Origin: Pseudomonas triticicola
GTDB lineage: Bacteria; Pseudomonadota; Gammaproteobacteria; Pseudomonadales; Pseudomonadaceae
NCBI RefSeq assembly: GCF_019145375.1
Contig: NZ_JAHSTX010000002.1
Span: 748,001 to 812,000, forward strand
DNA: 64,000 nt
Direction: 5' to 3'
In this document: in pieces, positions 1 through 8,810 of the stretch
Position numbering within the stretch: position 1 is the first letter of the stretch
How the letters are laid out: each line of letters begins with the position of its first letter
Made by a program: the position numbers and the translations under genes
Notes under the pieces: generated by a model
The model's input: the letters and a program-made list of their open reading frames with translations, nothing else
Databases searched by the model: none
Told to the model about the DNA's origin: nothing

Positions 1-221
1 CTGCCGCCGATGCGGTTGCCGGCCTGAGCGCCGAGATCGTGGCGGCGCTGGGGGGGGTGGATAACCTCAAGTCGCAGCAACCGCTGGCGCTGACCCGGGT
101 GCGCGTGACGTTGCATGATGAGGCCCGTGTCGACCGTCAGGCCCTGAGTGTGGCCGGTGTGGCGGGCGTCATGCCGCTTGAGGGCGGCGTGCTGCACCTG
201 ATTACCGGGCTGCGCGCATAA
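1..221 (+). CDS. C-terminal end of a PTS EIIB-like protein (5' end outside window)
   Basis: The open frame starts at base 3 and runs from the window edge to TAA at 219-221, so only the last 72 residues are seen. They fit the EIIB domain of the glucose/GlcNAc PTS family: an 'AALGGVDNL' opening, the 'TRVRV' strand, a 'VD..AL...GVAGV' helix and a closing 'ITGLRA'. In working EIIB domains the segment before TR reads C-(I/T)-T-R and the cysteine carries the phosphate; here it reads A-L-T-R, so the cysteine is an alanine. Family knowledge: without it the domain cannot pass phosphate to sugar. It may be a regulatory or degenerate EIIB remnant. The upstream part, possibly an EIIC permease or a stand-alone small protein, lies outside the window. 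Confidence 0.6.
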   Translation, partial: AADAVAGLSAEIVAALGGVDNLKSQQPLALTRVRVTLHDEARVDRQALSVAGVAGVMPLEGGVLHLITGLRA

Positions 222-339
222 GGCCGACAAGACGTGCGGCCGCAGGTCGCCCTTACTGTTTCTCAACTGCGGGTGTATCGTATTCGCCTTTTTGCGGATC
301 CCTCGGGGTCTGTCGCTGATACGTGAGGTAGTTGAGTTC

Positions 340-1716
340 ATGTCCTTTACCCGTCGCCAAATCCTCGGTGGCCTGGCCGGTCTTGTTGTCGTTGGCGTGG
401 GCGCGGGAGGCGCGTCGCGTTACTGGCTGGGCAAGATGGCCGACGCCGAGGCCGGCCACGACTATGAACTGATCGCCGCGCCGCTGGACGTCGAGCTGGT
501 GCCGGGGCACAAGACCGAGGCCTGGGCGTTCGGCCCTTCGGCGCCGGGCACTGAGTTGCGCGTGCGCCAGGGTGAATGGCTGCGGGTGCGCTTCATCAAT
601 CACCTGCCGGTGGCGACTACCATTCACTGGCACGGTATCCGCCTGCCGCTGGAGATGGACGGCGTGCCCTACGTATCGCAGTTGCCGGTGCTGCCGGGCG
701 AATATTTCGACTATAAATTCCGCGTGCCGGACGCTGGCAGCTACTGGTATCACCCGCATGTCAGCAGCAGCGAGGAACTGGGGCGCGGGCTGGTCGGGCC
801 GCTGATCATCGAAGAACGCGAGCCGACCGGGTTCAAGTACGAGAAAACCCTGAGCCTGAAGAACTGGCACATCGACGAGCAAGGCCAGTTCGTCGAGTTC
901 AGCATCCCCCGCGAAGCGGCCCGTGGCGGTACCGCCGGGCGCCTGTCGACGATCAATGGTGTACCGTTGCCGGTGATTGATCTGCCGGCCGGGCAGATCA
1001 CCCGGGTGCGTTTGCTCAACCTCGACAATACCCTGACCTATCGCATCAATATTCCTGGGGTCGAAGCGAAGATCTACGCGCTGGATGGCAACCCTGTCGA
1101 GCCACGACCATTGGGCAAGGAATACTGGCTCGGCCCTGGCATGCGCATTTGCCTGGCGATCAAGGCCCCGGCGGCGGGTGAAGAGTTGTCGCTGCGTAAC
1201 GGCCCGGTGCGTCTGGGCACGCTGCGTTCAGTCGCCAATACCGACGCGCCGACGGACTGGCCGAAAGCCCTGCCGGCCAACCCGGTGGCCGAGCCGGATC
1301 TGGCCAATGCGGAGAAACTCAACTTCAATTTCGAATGGGTCGGCTCGGTCTCGGTGAACACCGAAAACGGCAAACCGCCGAGCCTGTGGCAGATCAACGG
1401 CAAGGCTTGGGACATCACCGACAAGACCTGTGCTGACCGACCGATTGCCAGCCTGAAACTGGGTCAGAGCTATATTTTCGAATTGAAGAACATGACCCAG
1501 TACCAGCACCCGATCCACCTGCACGGCATGAGCTTCAAGGTGATCGCGTCGAACCGGCACAAAGTCGTGCCGTATTTCACCGACACCTATCTGTTGGGCA
1601 AGAACGAGCGTGCGCAAGTGGCGCTGGTGGCGGATAACCCAGGGGTGTGGATGTTCCACTGCCATGTCATCGACCACATGGAAACCGGCTTGATGGCCGC
1701 GATCGAGGTGAAGTGA
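340..1716 (+). CDS. cumA: Tat-exported multicopper oxidase, CumA-like
   Basis: A 458-residue multicopper oxidase expected to act in the periplasm. The start at 340 is chosen because it places a twin-arginine signal at the N-terminus (MSFTRRQILGG followed by a hydrophobic stretch) and has a GTGAGG sequence about 12 bases upstream; an in-frame start at 292 would bury the signal. Copper-ligand motifs are present: HWHG (H96, H98), WYHPH (H138, H140), HPIHLHG near residue 400 and HCHVIDHMETGL at 440-451, with leucine at the axial type 1 position. Three cupredoxin domains are expected from the family. It overlaps tadA by one base. CumA was first linked to Mn(II) oxidation in P. putida; that role has been questioned, so the substrate is left open. 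Confidence 0.85.
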   Translation: MSFTRRQILGGLAGLVVVGVGAGGASRYWLGKMADAEAGHDYELIAAPLDVELVPGHKTEAWAFGPSAPGTELRVRQGEWLRVRFINHLPVATTIHWHGIRLPLEMDGVPYVSQLPVLPGEYFDYKFRVPDAGSYWYHPHVSSSEELGRGLVGPLIIEEREPTGFKYEKTLSLKNWHIDEQGQFVEFSIPREAARGGTAGRLSTINGVPLPVIDLPAGQITRVRLLNLDNTLTYRINIPGVEAKIYALDGNPVEPRPLGKEYWLGPGMRICLAIKAPAAGEELSLRNGPVRLGTLRSVANTDAPTDWPKALPANPVAEPDLANAEKLNFNFEWVGSVSVNTENGKPPSLWQINGKAWDITDKTCADRPIASLKLGQSYIFELKNMTQYQHPIHLHGMSFKVIASNRHKVVPYFTDTYLLGKNERAQVALVADNPGVWMFHCHVIDHMETGLMAAIEVK

Positions 1717-2216
1717 TGCGCCAGATCCGCCCGGCGGCGATCATCGACCGCAGCCGCGACCGCGACTTCATGCGCGAAGCCCTGACCCTCGCCGCACAGG
1801 GCGCCGCCCTCGGTGAGGTGCCGGTGGGCGCAGTGCTGGTGCAGGATGGCGTGGTCATCGGTCGCGGCTTCAATTGCCCGATCAGCACCAGCGACCCGAG
1901 TGCCCACGCCGAAATGGTCGCGATCCGCGCCGCCGCGCAGGCAGTGGATAACTATCGCCTGCCGGGCAGCACGCTGTATGTGACGCTGGAACCGTGCAGC
2001 ATGTGCGCCGGGCTGATCGTGCATTCGCGGGTGGCGCGGGTGGTGTACGGCGCGCTGGAACCCAAGGCCGGGATTGTGCAGAGTCAGGGACAGTTTTTTA
2101 CCCAGGGCTTTTTGAATCACCGGGTGTTGTATGAGGGCGGGGTGCTGGCTGAAGAGTGTGGTGCGGTGCTGATCGAGTTTTTCCGCGCCAGACGCACCAA
2201 AAGCCCCTCACCCTAA
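1716..2216 (+). CDS. tadA: tRNA-specific adenosine deaminase
   Basis: TadA deaminates A34 to inosine in tRNA-Arg(ACG), an essential decoding modification in the cytoplasm. The 166-residue product has the zinc deaminase signature: HAE (H64, E66) and PCSMC (C94, C97), and ends in the family's 'EFFRARR' helix. The ATG at 1716 shares its A with the stop of the multicopper oxidase gene (tgATG), which implies translational coupling; GGTGAAG lies just upstream. The final residues, TKSPSP and the stop codon, are encoded by the beginning of a dispersed repeat that starts near 2198, so the natural C-terminus has been replaced or extended by a few residues. The catalytic domain is intact. Confidence 0.93.
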   Translation: MRQIRPAAIIDRSRDRDFMREALTLAAQGAALGEVPVGAVLVQDGVVIGRGFNCPISTSDPSAHAEMVAIRAAAQAVDNYRLPGSTLYVTLEPCSMCAGLIVHSRVARVVYGALEPKAGIVQSQGQFFTQGFLNHRVLYEGGVLAEECGAVLIEFFRARRTKSPSP

Positions 2217-2352
2217 CCCTCTCCCAGAGGGAGAGGGGACCGACCGAGTTGGATGGACCAAGTCCGCCGACCTGAAATACCGAGTCGGACGCAAGTTTTG
2301 AAAAGCTCAACAATCAGCTCCCTCTCCCTGGGGAGAGGGCTGGGGTGAGGGG
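2198..2352. repeat. Dispersed element with inverted ends, copy 1 of 3
   Basis: About 150 bp bounded by CCCCTCACCCTAACCCTCTC and its imperfect inverse GAGAGGGCTGGGGTGAGGGG. The interior (a GACCGACCGAG stretch, then GACCTGAAATACCGAGTCGGAC, then a tract rich in CCCTC) is also shared with copies at 40123-40284 and 54692-54852, so this is a true mobile-type unit and not just two facing hairpins. It encodes nothing. Its first bases form the last codons and stop of tadA. The transcript could fold into a long hairpin downstream of tadA and of the opposing cmoB gene. Confidence 0.85.
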
Positions 2353-2382
2353 TAGGCCCACCGCGGTCATGGGAAAATACGC

Positions 2383-3339
2383 TTACTTCCTGGCGACGAT
2401 AACCGCCCGCATCGGCGCCGGCAGCCCTTCAATGGTTTTGCTGTGATCCTCAGGATCCAGAAAATCACTCAGCGACTGATACTTCATCCACTCCGTCCCG
2501 CGTTGTTCTTCCACCGTCGTGGTACTGACATCCACACAACGAATATCGGTGAATCCGGCTCTGCGCAGCCACAACTCCAGCGCCGGCACCGACGGCAAAA
2601 ACCACACGTTGCGCATCTGCGCGTAGCGATCTTCCGGTACCAGCACCTGATGCTTGTCGCCTTCGACCACGAGGGTTTCCAGCACCAGTTCGCCGCCCTT
2701 GACCAGGCAGTCCTTCAGCGCCAGCAAATGCTCGATCGGCGAGCGACGGTGATAGAACACGCCCATGGAAAAAACCGTGTCAAAGCCTTCCAGATTCGGC
2801 GGCAGGTCTTCAAACGGGAACGGCAGGTGCCAGGCATTCGGCTCGGACAGGTAACGCTGCACCGCCTGGAACTGGCAGAAGAACAGCCAGTTCGGGTCGA
2901 CACCGATCACGCTGTCGGCACCGGCGCCGAGCATGCGCCACATGTAGTAGCCGTTGCCGCAGCCCACGTCGAGAATGCGTTTTCCTTTCAGATCCAGATG
3001 CGGCGCCACGCGCGACCACTTCCAGTCCGAGCGCCATTCGGTGTCGACATGCACACCGAACAGATCGAATGGCCCTTTGCGCCACGGCGACAGACCCATC
3101 AGCGCGGTGCGCATCTGTGCGCGGGTGTCGTCGTCGCAATCGGTGTCGAGTTTCAGGCCGTTGAGCAGGTCGATTTCGCTTGGCTGGATCTTCGGCAAGG
3201 CGTCCAGCGCACTTTGCCAGCGCTCCAGATCGCCGTGGCCTTTCTCCATTTTCTTGTCGAGTTGCGCTTGCAGGGTGTTGGCCCATTCGGCCAGCGGTGT
3301 ACCTGCCAGACGGCGGGCGAGGGGGGACAGATCAATCAT
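2383..3339 (-). CDS. cmoB: tRNA U34 carboxymethyltransferase
   Basis: CmoB transfers a carboxymethyl group from carboxy-SAM (made by CmoA) to 5-hydroxyuridine at position 34 of tRNAs, giving cmo5U, which widens wobble reading. The 318-residue product matches the family length. It carries the methyltransferase-fold motif [13 protein letters not shown] (residues 122-134), the family segments '[20 protein letters not shown]' and '[12 protein letters not shown]', and the C-terminal '[10 protein letters not shown]' region. Its ATG overlaps the stop of cmoA by four bases, so the two are translated from one message. Confidence 0.95.
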   Translation of the reverse strand: MIDLSPLARRLAGTPLAEWANTLQAQLDKKMEKGHGDLERWQSALDALPKIQPSEIDLLNGLKLDTDCDDDTRAQMRTALMGLSPWRKGPFDLFGVHVDTEWRSDWKWSRVAPHLDLKGKRILDVGCGNGYYMWRMLGAGADSVIGVDPNWLFFCQFQAVQRYLSEPNAWHLPFPFEDLPPNLEGFDTVFSMGVFYHRRSPIEHLLALKDCLVKGGELVLETLVVEGDKHQVLVPEDRYAQMRNVWFLPSVPALELWLRRAGFTDIRCVDVSTTTVEEQRGTEWMKYQSLSDFLDPEDHSKTIEGLPAPMRAVIVARK

Positions 3340-4079
3340 GGCAAGGCAATCAACGAGGCAAAGTTAAGACACTGGAACCACGGCACGACTTTCGAGAACC
3401 CGGCGGCCAGCAGGCGTTCGCGGTGTTCTTCGAGGCTGTCGGGCTTCATGACGTTTTCGATGGCGCTGCGCTTCTGGGCGATTTCCAGTTCGCTGTAGCC
3501 GTTGGCGCGTTTGAACGCCACGTGCAGATCGGTGAGCAGCGCATGCTCTTCGGCATCGTTGAAGCGCAGCTTCTCCGAGAGAATCAGCGCGCCGCCGGGC
3601 AACAACGATTGGCGAATGCGTGAGAGCAACGCGGTGCGCTGGTCCGGGGCGATGAATTGCAGGGTGAAGTTCAGCGCCACCACCGACGCGGGCTGAAACT
3701 CCAGCGCGAGGATATCGCCCTCGATCACCTCGACCGGCAGCAGTTCCTGGAACATTGAATCCTGACCGTTGAGGTATTCGCGACAGCGCTCGACCATCGC
3801 CGCCGAATTATCCACAGCGATGACCCGGCAGCCGTCGGTGCGCACATGACGGCGCAGGGCTTGAGTGACTGCGCCGAGCGACGAACCGAGGTCGTAGAGC
3901 ACGCTGTTCGGCTGGGCGAACTGCGCCGCGAGCACGCCGAGGTTTTCGACGATGGTCGGGTAACCCGGCACCGAGCGCTTGATCATGTCCGGGAACACCC
4001 GCACCACGTCTTCATTGAAGGCGAAGTCAGGCACCTGGGCCAAAGGCTGGGCGAATAGGCGATCGGGTTCTTTGCTCAC
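3336..4079 (-). CDS. cmoA: Carboxy-S-adenosyl-L-methionine synthase
   Basis: CmoA makes carboxy-SAM from SAM and prephenate for CmoB. The 247-residue product shows the SAM-binding motif '[15 protein letters not shown]', an acidic '[10 protein letters not shown]' strand end, and the conserved 'NFTLQFI' and 'SEKLRF' segments. The start is a GTG at 4077-4079, giving the usual N-terminus (M)SKEPDRLF; the open frame continues 48 codons upstream through the REP element at 4201-4264, but those codons are not family-like and are rejected. First gene of the cmoA-cmoB pair, with a four-base overlap. Confidence 0.93.
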   Translation of the reverse strand: MSKEPDRLFAQPLAQVPDFAFNEDVVRVFPDMIKRSVPGYPTIVENLGVLAAQFAQPNSVLYDLGSSLGAVTQALRRHVRTDGCRVIAVDNSAAMVERCREYLNGQDSMFQELLPVEVIEGDILALEFQPASVVALNFTLQFIAPDQRTALLSRIRQSLLPGGALILSEKLRFNDAEEHALLTDLHVAFKRANGYSELEIAQKRSAIENVMKPDSLEEHRERLLAAGFSKVVPWFQCLNFASLIALP

Positions 4080-4200
4080 GGCGGCGTCCGGCGGTGTCGG
4101 TGGAAAAGGCCGGCATTTTAGCCAAAGTGGCGCGGGGATGCTTGGGTTGTCTGATAAAGCACAGTACGGGCGGGTAATCTTCGCCGTCAGAGATATGGCT

Positions 4201-4264
4201 TTCGCGAGCAGGCTCGCTCCCACAGGGGGGCGTGGTGTCCTGTGGGAGCGAGCCTGCTCGCGAA
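4201..4264. repeat. REPIN (paired REP hairpins)
   Basis: Two inverted copies of the REP core, TTCGCGAGCAGGCTCGCTCC and its complement, are separated by only 16 bases (GGGGGGCGTGGTGTCC). It lies upstream of cmoA and downstream of the inhibitor lipoprotein gene. This is the shortest of the eight doublets of this family in the window. Confidence 0.95.
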
Positions 4265-4287
4265 GAAGCCAGCGCCGTTTCCCGCAG

Positions 4288-4680
4288 TCAGTTCACGGAA
4301 ATGGCGCAGTCAAAGGTTTCCACTGGCAGCACTTCCGGAGCCCACGGTTGTTGCGAGGTCAGGCGCAAGCGCCCGGTGCCCGCCGCGAAGGCCTGGAAGC
4401 GCCAGGTCGAAACCCCCGCTGCGCCCACTACGCCGGCATCCTCCGGATTGCTGTAAACCTCCGGGCTGAGCGCGCGCAACACGCCGCCAGCCGAATCCTG
4501 AATCGCCCAGCGGTAGCCAGTGGTCGGGTTGCTTGGCAGGCTGATGATCAGGTTTTGCCTGACGTTGAGCCCCACGGGGCATTCGCTTTGTTTTTCCACA
4601 GTCACGTTGTGTTTCGGTTGCGTGGCGCAGGCCGCCAGCAAGGAAAGGGCGAGGGGGACGAACAGGCGAGTGGGGGACAT
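4288..4680 (-). CDS. Chagasin-type (I42) protease inhibitor lipoprotein
   Basis: A 130-residue predicted lipoprotein. The start at 4680 gives a lipoprotein signal ([19 protein letters not shown], lipobox LAAC) with GGAG upstream; the longer in-frame extension to 4977 crosses a REP element and is not credible. The mature part contains the inhibitor I42 landmarks: NPTTGYRW, a central Gly-rich segment '[15 protein letters not shown]', and a final '[15 protein letters not shown]' strand pair that matches the family's 'RPW' loop. Family knowledge: these proteins block papain-like cysteine peptidases. As a lipoprotein it would sit in the periplasm or outer membrane. No target peptidase is adjacent. 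Confidence 0.8.
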   Translation of the reverse strand: MSPTRLFVPLALSLLAACATQPKHNVTVEKQSECPVGLNVRQNLIISLPSNPTTGYRWAIQDSAGGVLRALSPEVYSNPEDAGVVGAAGVSTWRFQAFAAGTGRLRLTSQQPWAPEVLPVETFDCAISVN

Positions 4681-4779
4681 AAGGTCAGCAGCTCCGGCGG
4701 TTACGACGAACGGCGAGCATAACTGAAGATGCGACAAAGTGTGACAGTCAGGGAGAGTGGTGTTGCGAGAGCTGGCGCC

Positions 4780-4870
4780 TTCGCGAGCAGGCTCGCTCCC
4801 ACAATGATCAGCAGTGTCGACAGTTTTTGTGTTCACTGCATCACCCTGCGGGACCGAGCCTGCTCGCGAA
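4780..4870. repeat. REPIN, one arm diverged
   Basis: Inverted REP cores TTCGCGAGCAGGCTCGCTCC at 4780 and GACCGAGCCTGCTCGCGAA ending at 4870, with about 47 bases between. The second arm has GGGACC instead of GGGAGC, so the outer stem is partly broken. It lies between the inhibitor lipoprotein and the unknown gene at 4974. Confidence 0.9.
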
Positions 4871-4973
4871 GGCGGCATTGCAATGATCATCAGAAGAGAA
4901 CCTTCGCCACGTCCGCAAGCTTCTTGACGAAATGTACGGTATCGCCTGTCTCTGCTGATGAAGATAGCCTCAA

Positions 4974-5978
4974 TCAATCCTTGGCCAGGTAAATATCGAA
5001 ATCGGCGTTGATGTTCAAGACCGAGCCGTTGGGTGTTATGGCTTTTACCAACAAGGCCTTCGCGTGGTAGCGACGTTCATCGGTAACTTCCAGTTCAAGC
5101 GTTGCTTCAAGTATGTCCAGGCTCCAATTTATATATCCATCGCCCACGTAACGCATTTCGCTATATTGCAACAGCGTAAATGGGCTGCCCACACTTGGAT
5201 AGTGATAGGTTCCAGAAGTGATTTCTTTCTTCAAGTGAACTGAAAATGAGCGAGCATCACTGGTTATATAAGTGTTTGGGTAAACTTTTCCGCTTTGGGT
5301 GTTGAAGTTAATGTCTTCCAGAAAAAATGCATCAGTGTAGTTTAGGCTCGAAGAGTGAAATGGAGCTCTTGCAAATGACGTTTCGCCCGGTTCCATGGAA
5401 ACAGGAAACGTCGCGTTGAATTCTCCGGTCAGGTTTTGCAATCTTGTGCTTGCTGGACTTCCTTTCGACGGCATGCTGCTTGAAATTCTCGGACTGCTGT
5501 TGAAGGTTACTAGAACGTCAAAGCGTGACGTGATTTCCAGGTTTTCTCCGTTGATCAGCACTTCGAATCGGAGTTCACCAGAGTAACGGCGCCCGTCTTC
5601 AGTAATGCTCAGCTCAAGCTCAGCCTTGGTCGCCTTGTGCACCACGAAGTTGAAATTGGTGTCGGAGTTCTGAAATTCTCCATAGGTTACCTGGACCACT
5701 GAAGCGTCCTGCGGAAATACGTAGGTGCCAGATGCGATCTCTGATTTAAGCGTAATGCCTATGCTTCGATGGTCGCTGGTTGTCGTGGGTAATGGCTGGG
5801 TGCCCGAGTTGCTGTCAAAGTTCAGATACTCAAGGGATCTGGCCATTCGGTTGTGCACTGTCTGCGAATGATAGGGATAGCGTGCTTCGCCTGGATCGCC
5901 GGGTCTGGTGAATGAAGCTTCGAAGCGTCCGCAAAGGTTATGCATGAAGCAGGTATGAGGCGCGTTGTGATTGTTCAT
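4974..5978 (-). CDS. Unknown protein with two tandem copies of one domain
   Basis: No family recognised. The 334-residue product consists of two similar halves of about 140 residues. Both open with G-x-F-x-A-[ST]-F, pass through '(S)LEYLNFDSNSG' / 'FLEDINFNTQSG', 'IASGTYVFPQ' / 'ITSGTYHYPS', then 'AELELSITEDGRRYSGE' / 'LELEVTDERRYHAK', and end in 'LEITSRFDVLV' / 'LNINADFDIYL'. This alternation suggests beta-sandwich modules. There is no signal peptide or membrane segment. The start at 5978 (MNNHNAPHT) is preferred over 6011 because GTGAG lies just upstream of it; the longer start has no ribosome site. Codon use is visibly poorer in GC than its neighbours. The gene stands alone between a REPIN and the Lon terminator. 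Function unknown. Confidence 0.6.
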   Translation of the reverse strand: MNNHNAPHTCFMHNLCGRFEASFTRPGDPGEARYPYHSQTVHNRMARSLEYLNFDSNSGTQPLPTTTSDHRSIGITLKSEIASGTYVFPQDASVVQVTYGEFQNSDTNFNFVVHKATKAELELSITEDGRRYSGELRFEVLINGENLEITSRFDVLVTFNSSPRISSSMPSKGSPASTRLQNLTGEFNATFPVSMEPGETSFARAPFHSSSLNYTDAFFLEDINFNTQSGKVYPNTYITSDARSFSVHLKKEITSGTYHYPSVGSPFTLLQYSEMRYVGDGYINWSLDILEATLELEVTDERRYHAKALLVKAITPNGSVLNINADFDIYLAKD

Positions 5979-6032
5979 CAGGTACTCACGAGTAGAGGGC
6001 AAATAGAACAATCAGTGTGGGTAGTGCGCATG

Positions 6033-6064
6033 AAAAAAAGTACTGTCAGAGTTGACAGTACTTT
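6033..6064 (-). terminator. Rho-independent terminator of the Lon-like gene
   Basis: A perfect 12-bp stem (AAAGTACTGTCA / TGACAGTACTTT) with a 4-base loop at 6037-6064; read on the minus strand it is followed by seven T. It lies 84 bases beyond the Lon-like stop codon and separates that gene from the unknown gene at 4974-5978, which therefore needs its own promoter in the remaining 55 bases or depends on read-through. Confidence 0.85.
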
Positions 6065-6147
6065 AGATTCCTATGCTTGGATCTGACTGGTTTTAACAGC
6101 AGATTCATATAAGCGCTGCGGTACGGCCCGCAGCACTTAAACTCGCG

Positions 6148-8562
6148 TTAGAACAAGACTTTCGCCACATCCGCAAACCGCTTGGCAAAGTGCACAGTAA
6201 TCCCTTCCTTCAGGTAATCCGGCAATTCCTCAAAGTTACCCCGGTTCGGCTCCGGCAGAATCAATTCGAAAATCTTCTGCCGGCGCGCTGCGATCACCTT
6301 CTCGCGCACGCCGCCGATCGGCAGCACATGCCCGGTCAGGGTCAGTTCGCCGGTCATCGCCACGCCTTTTTTCGGTGGCTGATTACGTGCGAGCGAGAGC
6401 AGGGCGCTGGCCATGGTTACGCCGGCGCTCGGGCCGTCCTTCGGTGTTGCGCCTTCCGGCACGTGCAGGTGGACGAAGGCTTCGTCGAAGAACTTCGCGT
6501 CGCCGCCAAACTGCTTGAGGTGCGAGCTGACGTAGCTGTAGGCGATTTCCGCCGATTCCTTCATCACATCGCCGAGTTGCCCAGTGAGCTTGAAGCCACG
6601 ATTCAAGGTATGAATCCGCGTCGCTTCGATTGGCAAGGTCGCGCCGCCCATGCTGGTCCAGGCCAGACCAGTGATTACCCCGGTGCCGGAAAGCACTTGT
6701 TCATTGCGGAATACAGGATGGCCCAGCGAGGCTTCGAGGTCTTTCGGGCCGAGTTTGATCACCGCTTTCGGATCGTCGATCAGCTTCATCACCGCTTTGC
6801 GCACCAGTTTGCCCATCTGCTTTTCCAGCTGCCGCACGCCGGCTTCACGGGCATAGCCGTCGATCAGGGCTTTGAGCGCGGTGTCGCTGATGCTCAGGCT
6901 GCCTTTTGATACGCCGGCCTTTTCCAGCAGTTTCGGCCACAGGTGACGCTTGGCGATGGCGACTTTTTCTTCAGTGATGTAGCCCGACAGGCGAATCACT
7001 TCCATCCGGTCGAGCAACGGGCCGGGGATCGAATCCAGGGTGTTGGCGGTGCAGACGAAAAGGACTTTTGACAGATCCATGCGCAGGTCGAGGTAGTGGT
7101 CGAGGAATTCGACGTTCTGCTCAGGATCGAGGGTTTCCAGCAGCGCCGAGGCCGGGTCGCCCTGATAGCTCTGGCCCATCTTGTCGATCTCGTCGAGCAT
7201 GATCACCGGGTTCATCACTGCGACGTCTTTCAACGCCTGCACCAGTTTGCCCGGCTGCGCGCCAATGTAGGTGCGGCGGTGGCCCTTGATTTCCGCTTCG
7301 TCGCGCATGCCGCCGACGCTGAAGCGGTAGAACGGCCGGCCGAGGGATTCGGCGATGGATTTGCCAACGCTGGTTTTACCCACGCCCGGCGGGCCGACCA
7401 GCAACACGATCGAGCCGCTGATTTCGCCTTTGTACGCACCAACGGCGAGGAATTCGAGGATGCGATCCTTGATGTCGTCCAGACCGGCGTGATGCTTGTC
7501 GAGGATTTTGCGTGCGTGCTTGAGGTCGAGTTTGTCCTCGCCGTACACGCCCCACGGTACCGATGTTGCCCAGTCCAGATAATTACGCGTGACGGCGTAT
7601 TCCGGCGAGCCGGTTTCGAGGATCGACAGTTTGTGGATTTCTTCCTCGAGGCGCTTCTGCACCTGGGCCGGCAGGGTTTTGCCTTCGAGACGCTGCTGGA
7701 ACTGTTCGAGGTCGGCGCTGCGGTCGTCCTTGGTCAGGCCGAGTTCCTGCTGGATGACCTTGAGCTGTTCCTTGAGGAAGAACTCGCGCTGATGCTCGCC
7801 GATCTTGCGGTTAACCTCCGCCGAAATCTCTTTTTGCAAGCGCGCGACTTCGACTTCCTTGCGCAGCATCGGCAGGACTTTTTCCATGCGCTTGAGCATC
7901 GGCACGCAGTCGAGCACTTCTTGCAGCTCGGGACCGGTCGCCGAGGTCAGCGCGGCGGCAAAATCGGTCAGCGGCGACGGGTCGTTGGGGCTGAAGCGAT
8001 TGAGGTAGTTCTTCAGCTCTTCGCTGTACAGCGGGTTGAGCGGCAGCAGCTCCTTGATCGCATTGATCAGCGCCATGCCGTAGGCCTTGACCTCGTCGGT
8101 CGGCTCGGTCGGCTGGTGCGGGTATTCGACTTCGACCAGGTACGGCGGGCGATGGTGCTTGAGCCAGGTCTTGATGCGCACTCGGCTCAGGCCCTGGGCG
8201 ACGAATTGCAGTTTGCCGTTTTCGCGGCTGGCGTGGTGAACCTTGACCAGCGTGCCGTATTCGGGGAGGGCGCCGGTGTCGAAGTGGCGCGGGTCTTCCT
8301 GGGGCGTGTCCATGAAGAACAGGGCCAGGGAGTGGTGTTCGGATTTGCTGACCAGTTCGAGGGTTTCGGCCCACGGCTCTTCATTGACGATGACCGGCAG
8401 GACCTGGGCCGGGAAGAACGGACGGTTGTGGATCGGAATGATGTAGACCTTGTCCGGCAGGTTTTGCCCGGGCAGCGCCAGGCCGGTGCCGGAGGAGGTG
8501 TGTTCGATGTGGTCGTTTTCGTAATCGTCGTGGTTGTCCGGGCGATCTTGCTGGTCGGTCAT
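6148..8562 (-). CDS. Second Lon-type ATP-dependent protease (AsrA-like)
   Basis: An 804-residue Lon protease distinct from the housekeeping Lon. Order: Lon N-terminal substrate domain (about 40-240), coiled coil ('EFFLKEQLKVIQQELG'), AAA+ module with Walker A GPPGVGKT and Walker B 'VIMLDEIDK', then a serine-lysine peptidase domain with DGPSAG (S712) and VREK (K755); the 43-residue gap equals that in E. coli Lon. The acidic N-terminal tail (DQQDRPDNHDDYENDH) is typical of the P. aeruginosa PA0779/AsrA group, which I recall is linked to aminoglycoside and heat stress. Start at 8562 is chosen because GCAGGTG precedes it; an ATG five codons upstream lacks a ribosome site. A near-consensus sigma-32 promoter lies upstream. 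Confidence 0.9.
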   Translation of the reverse strand: MTDQQDRPDNHDDYENDHIEHTSSGTGLALPGQNLPDKVYIIPIHNRPFFPAQVLPVIVNEEPWAETLELVSKSEHHSLALFFMDTPQEDPRHFDTGALPEYGTLVKVHHASRENGKLQFVAQGLSRVRIKTWLKHHRPPYLVEVEYPHQPTEPTDEVKAYGMALINAIKELLPLNPLYSEELKNYLNRFSPNDPSPLTDFAAALTSATGPELQEVLDCVPMLKRMEKVLPMLRKEVEVARLQKEISAEVNRKIGEHQREFFLKEQLKVIQQELGLTKDDRSADLEQFQQRLEGKTLPAQVQKRLEEEIHKLSILETGSPEYAVTRNYLDWATSVPWGVYGEDKLDLKHARKILDKHHAGLDDIKDRILEFLAVGAYKGEISGSIVLLVGPPGVGKTSVGKSIAESLGRPFYRFSVGGMRDEAEIKGHRRTYIGAQPGKLVQALKDVAVMNPVIMLDEIDKMGQSYQGDPASALLETLDPEQNVEFLDHYLDLRMDLSKVLFVCTANTLDSIPGPLLDRMEVIRLSGYITEEKVAIAKRHLWPKLLEKAGVSKGSLSISDTALKALIDGYAREAGVRQLEKQMGKLVRKAVMKLIDDPKAVIKLGPKDLEASLGHPVFRNEQVLSGTGVITGLAWTSMGGATLPIEATRIHTLNRGFKLTGQLGDVMKESAEIAYSYVSSHLKQFGGDAKFFDEAFVHLHVPEGATPKDGPSAGVTMASALLSLARNQPPKKGVAMTGELTLTGHVLPIGGVREKVIAARRQKIFELILPEPNRGNFEELPDYLKEGITVHFAKRFADVAKVLF

Positions 8563-8593
8563 GGGGCACCTGCGCAATGGGGTATGGGGTCTT

Positions 8594-8621
8594 AGATGGG
8601 GCAGGGGTGGGGGGGTTTCAA
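8594..8621 (-). promoter_or_regulatory. Heat-shock (sigma-32) promoter of the Lon-like gene
   Basis: Read on the minus strand: TTGAAA (8621-8616), a 14-base spacer, then CCCCATCT (8601-8594). This fits the RpoH consensus (CTTGAAA, 13-15 bases, CCCCATNT) at nearly every position. Transcription would begin about 25 bases before the chosen Lon start, leaving room for the GCAGGTG ribosome site. It strongly suggests heat/stress induction. Confidence 0.75.
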
Positions 8622-8810
8622 TGGGGCGGGTGTGTTTCTGCGTGTGTGTTCAGGTTTGCAAAGTTTTTGACCTTGTTAACCTTGGCGGCCTTTGGGCGGT
8701 GGCGAGATCCTTTAGGTCGGCACGGGTGCCTATTGAAATCTAACAATGTCTGCGCACAAATAGCAAAAAGCGCTAGTCTTGGTTAGCTTTAACTATTAAA
8801 TGGAGTTTTG

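Noticed and set aside
7096..8595. A 499-codon open frame antisense to the Lon-like gene
   Set aside because: Same cause; composition typical of antisense to GC-rich genes, with no ribosome site or domain.
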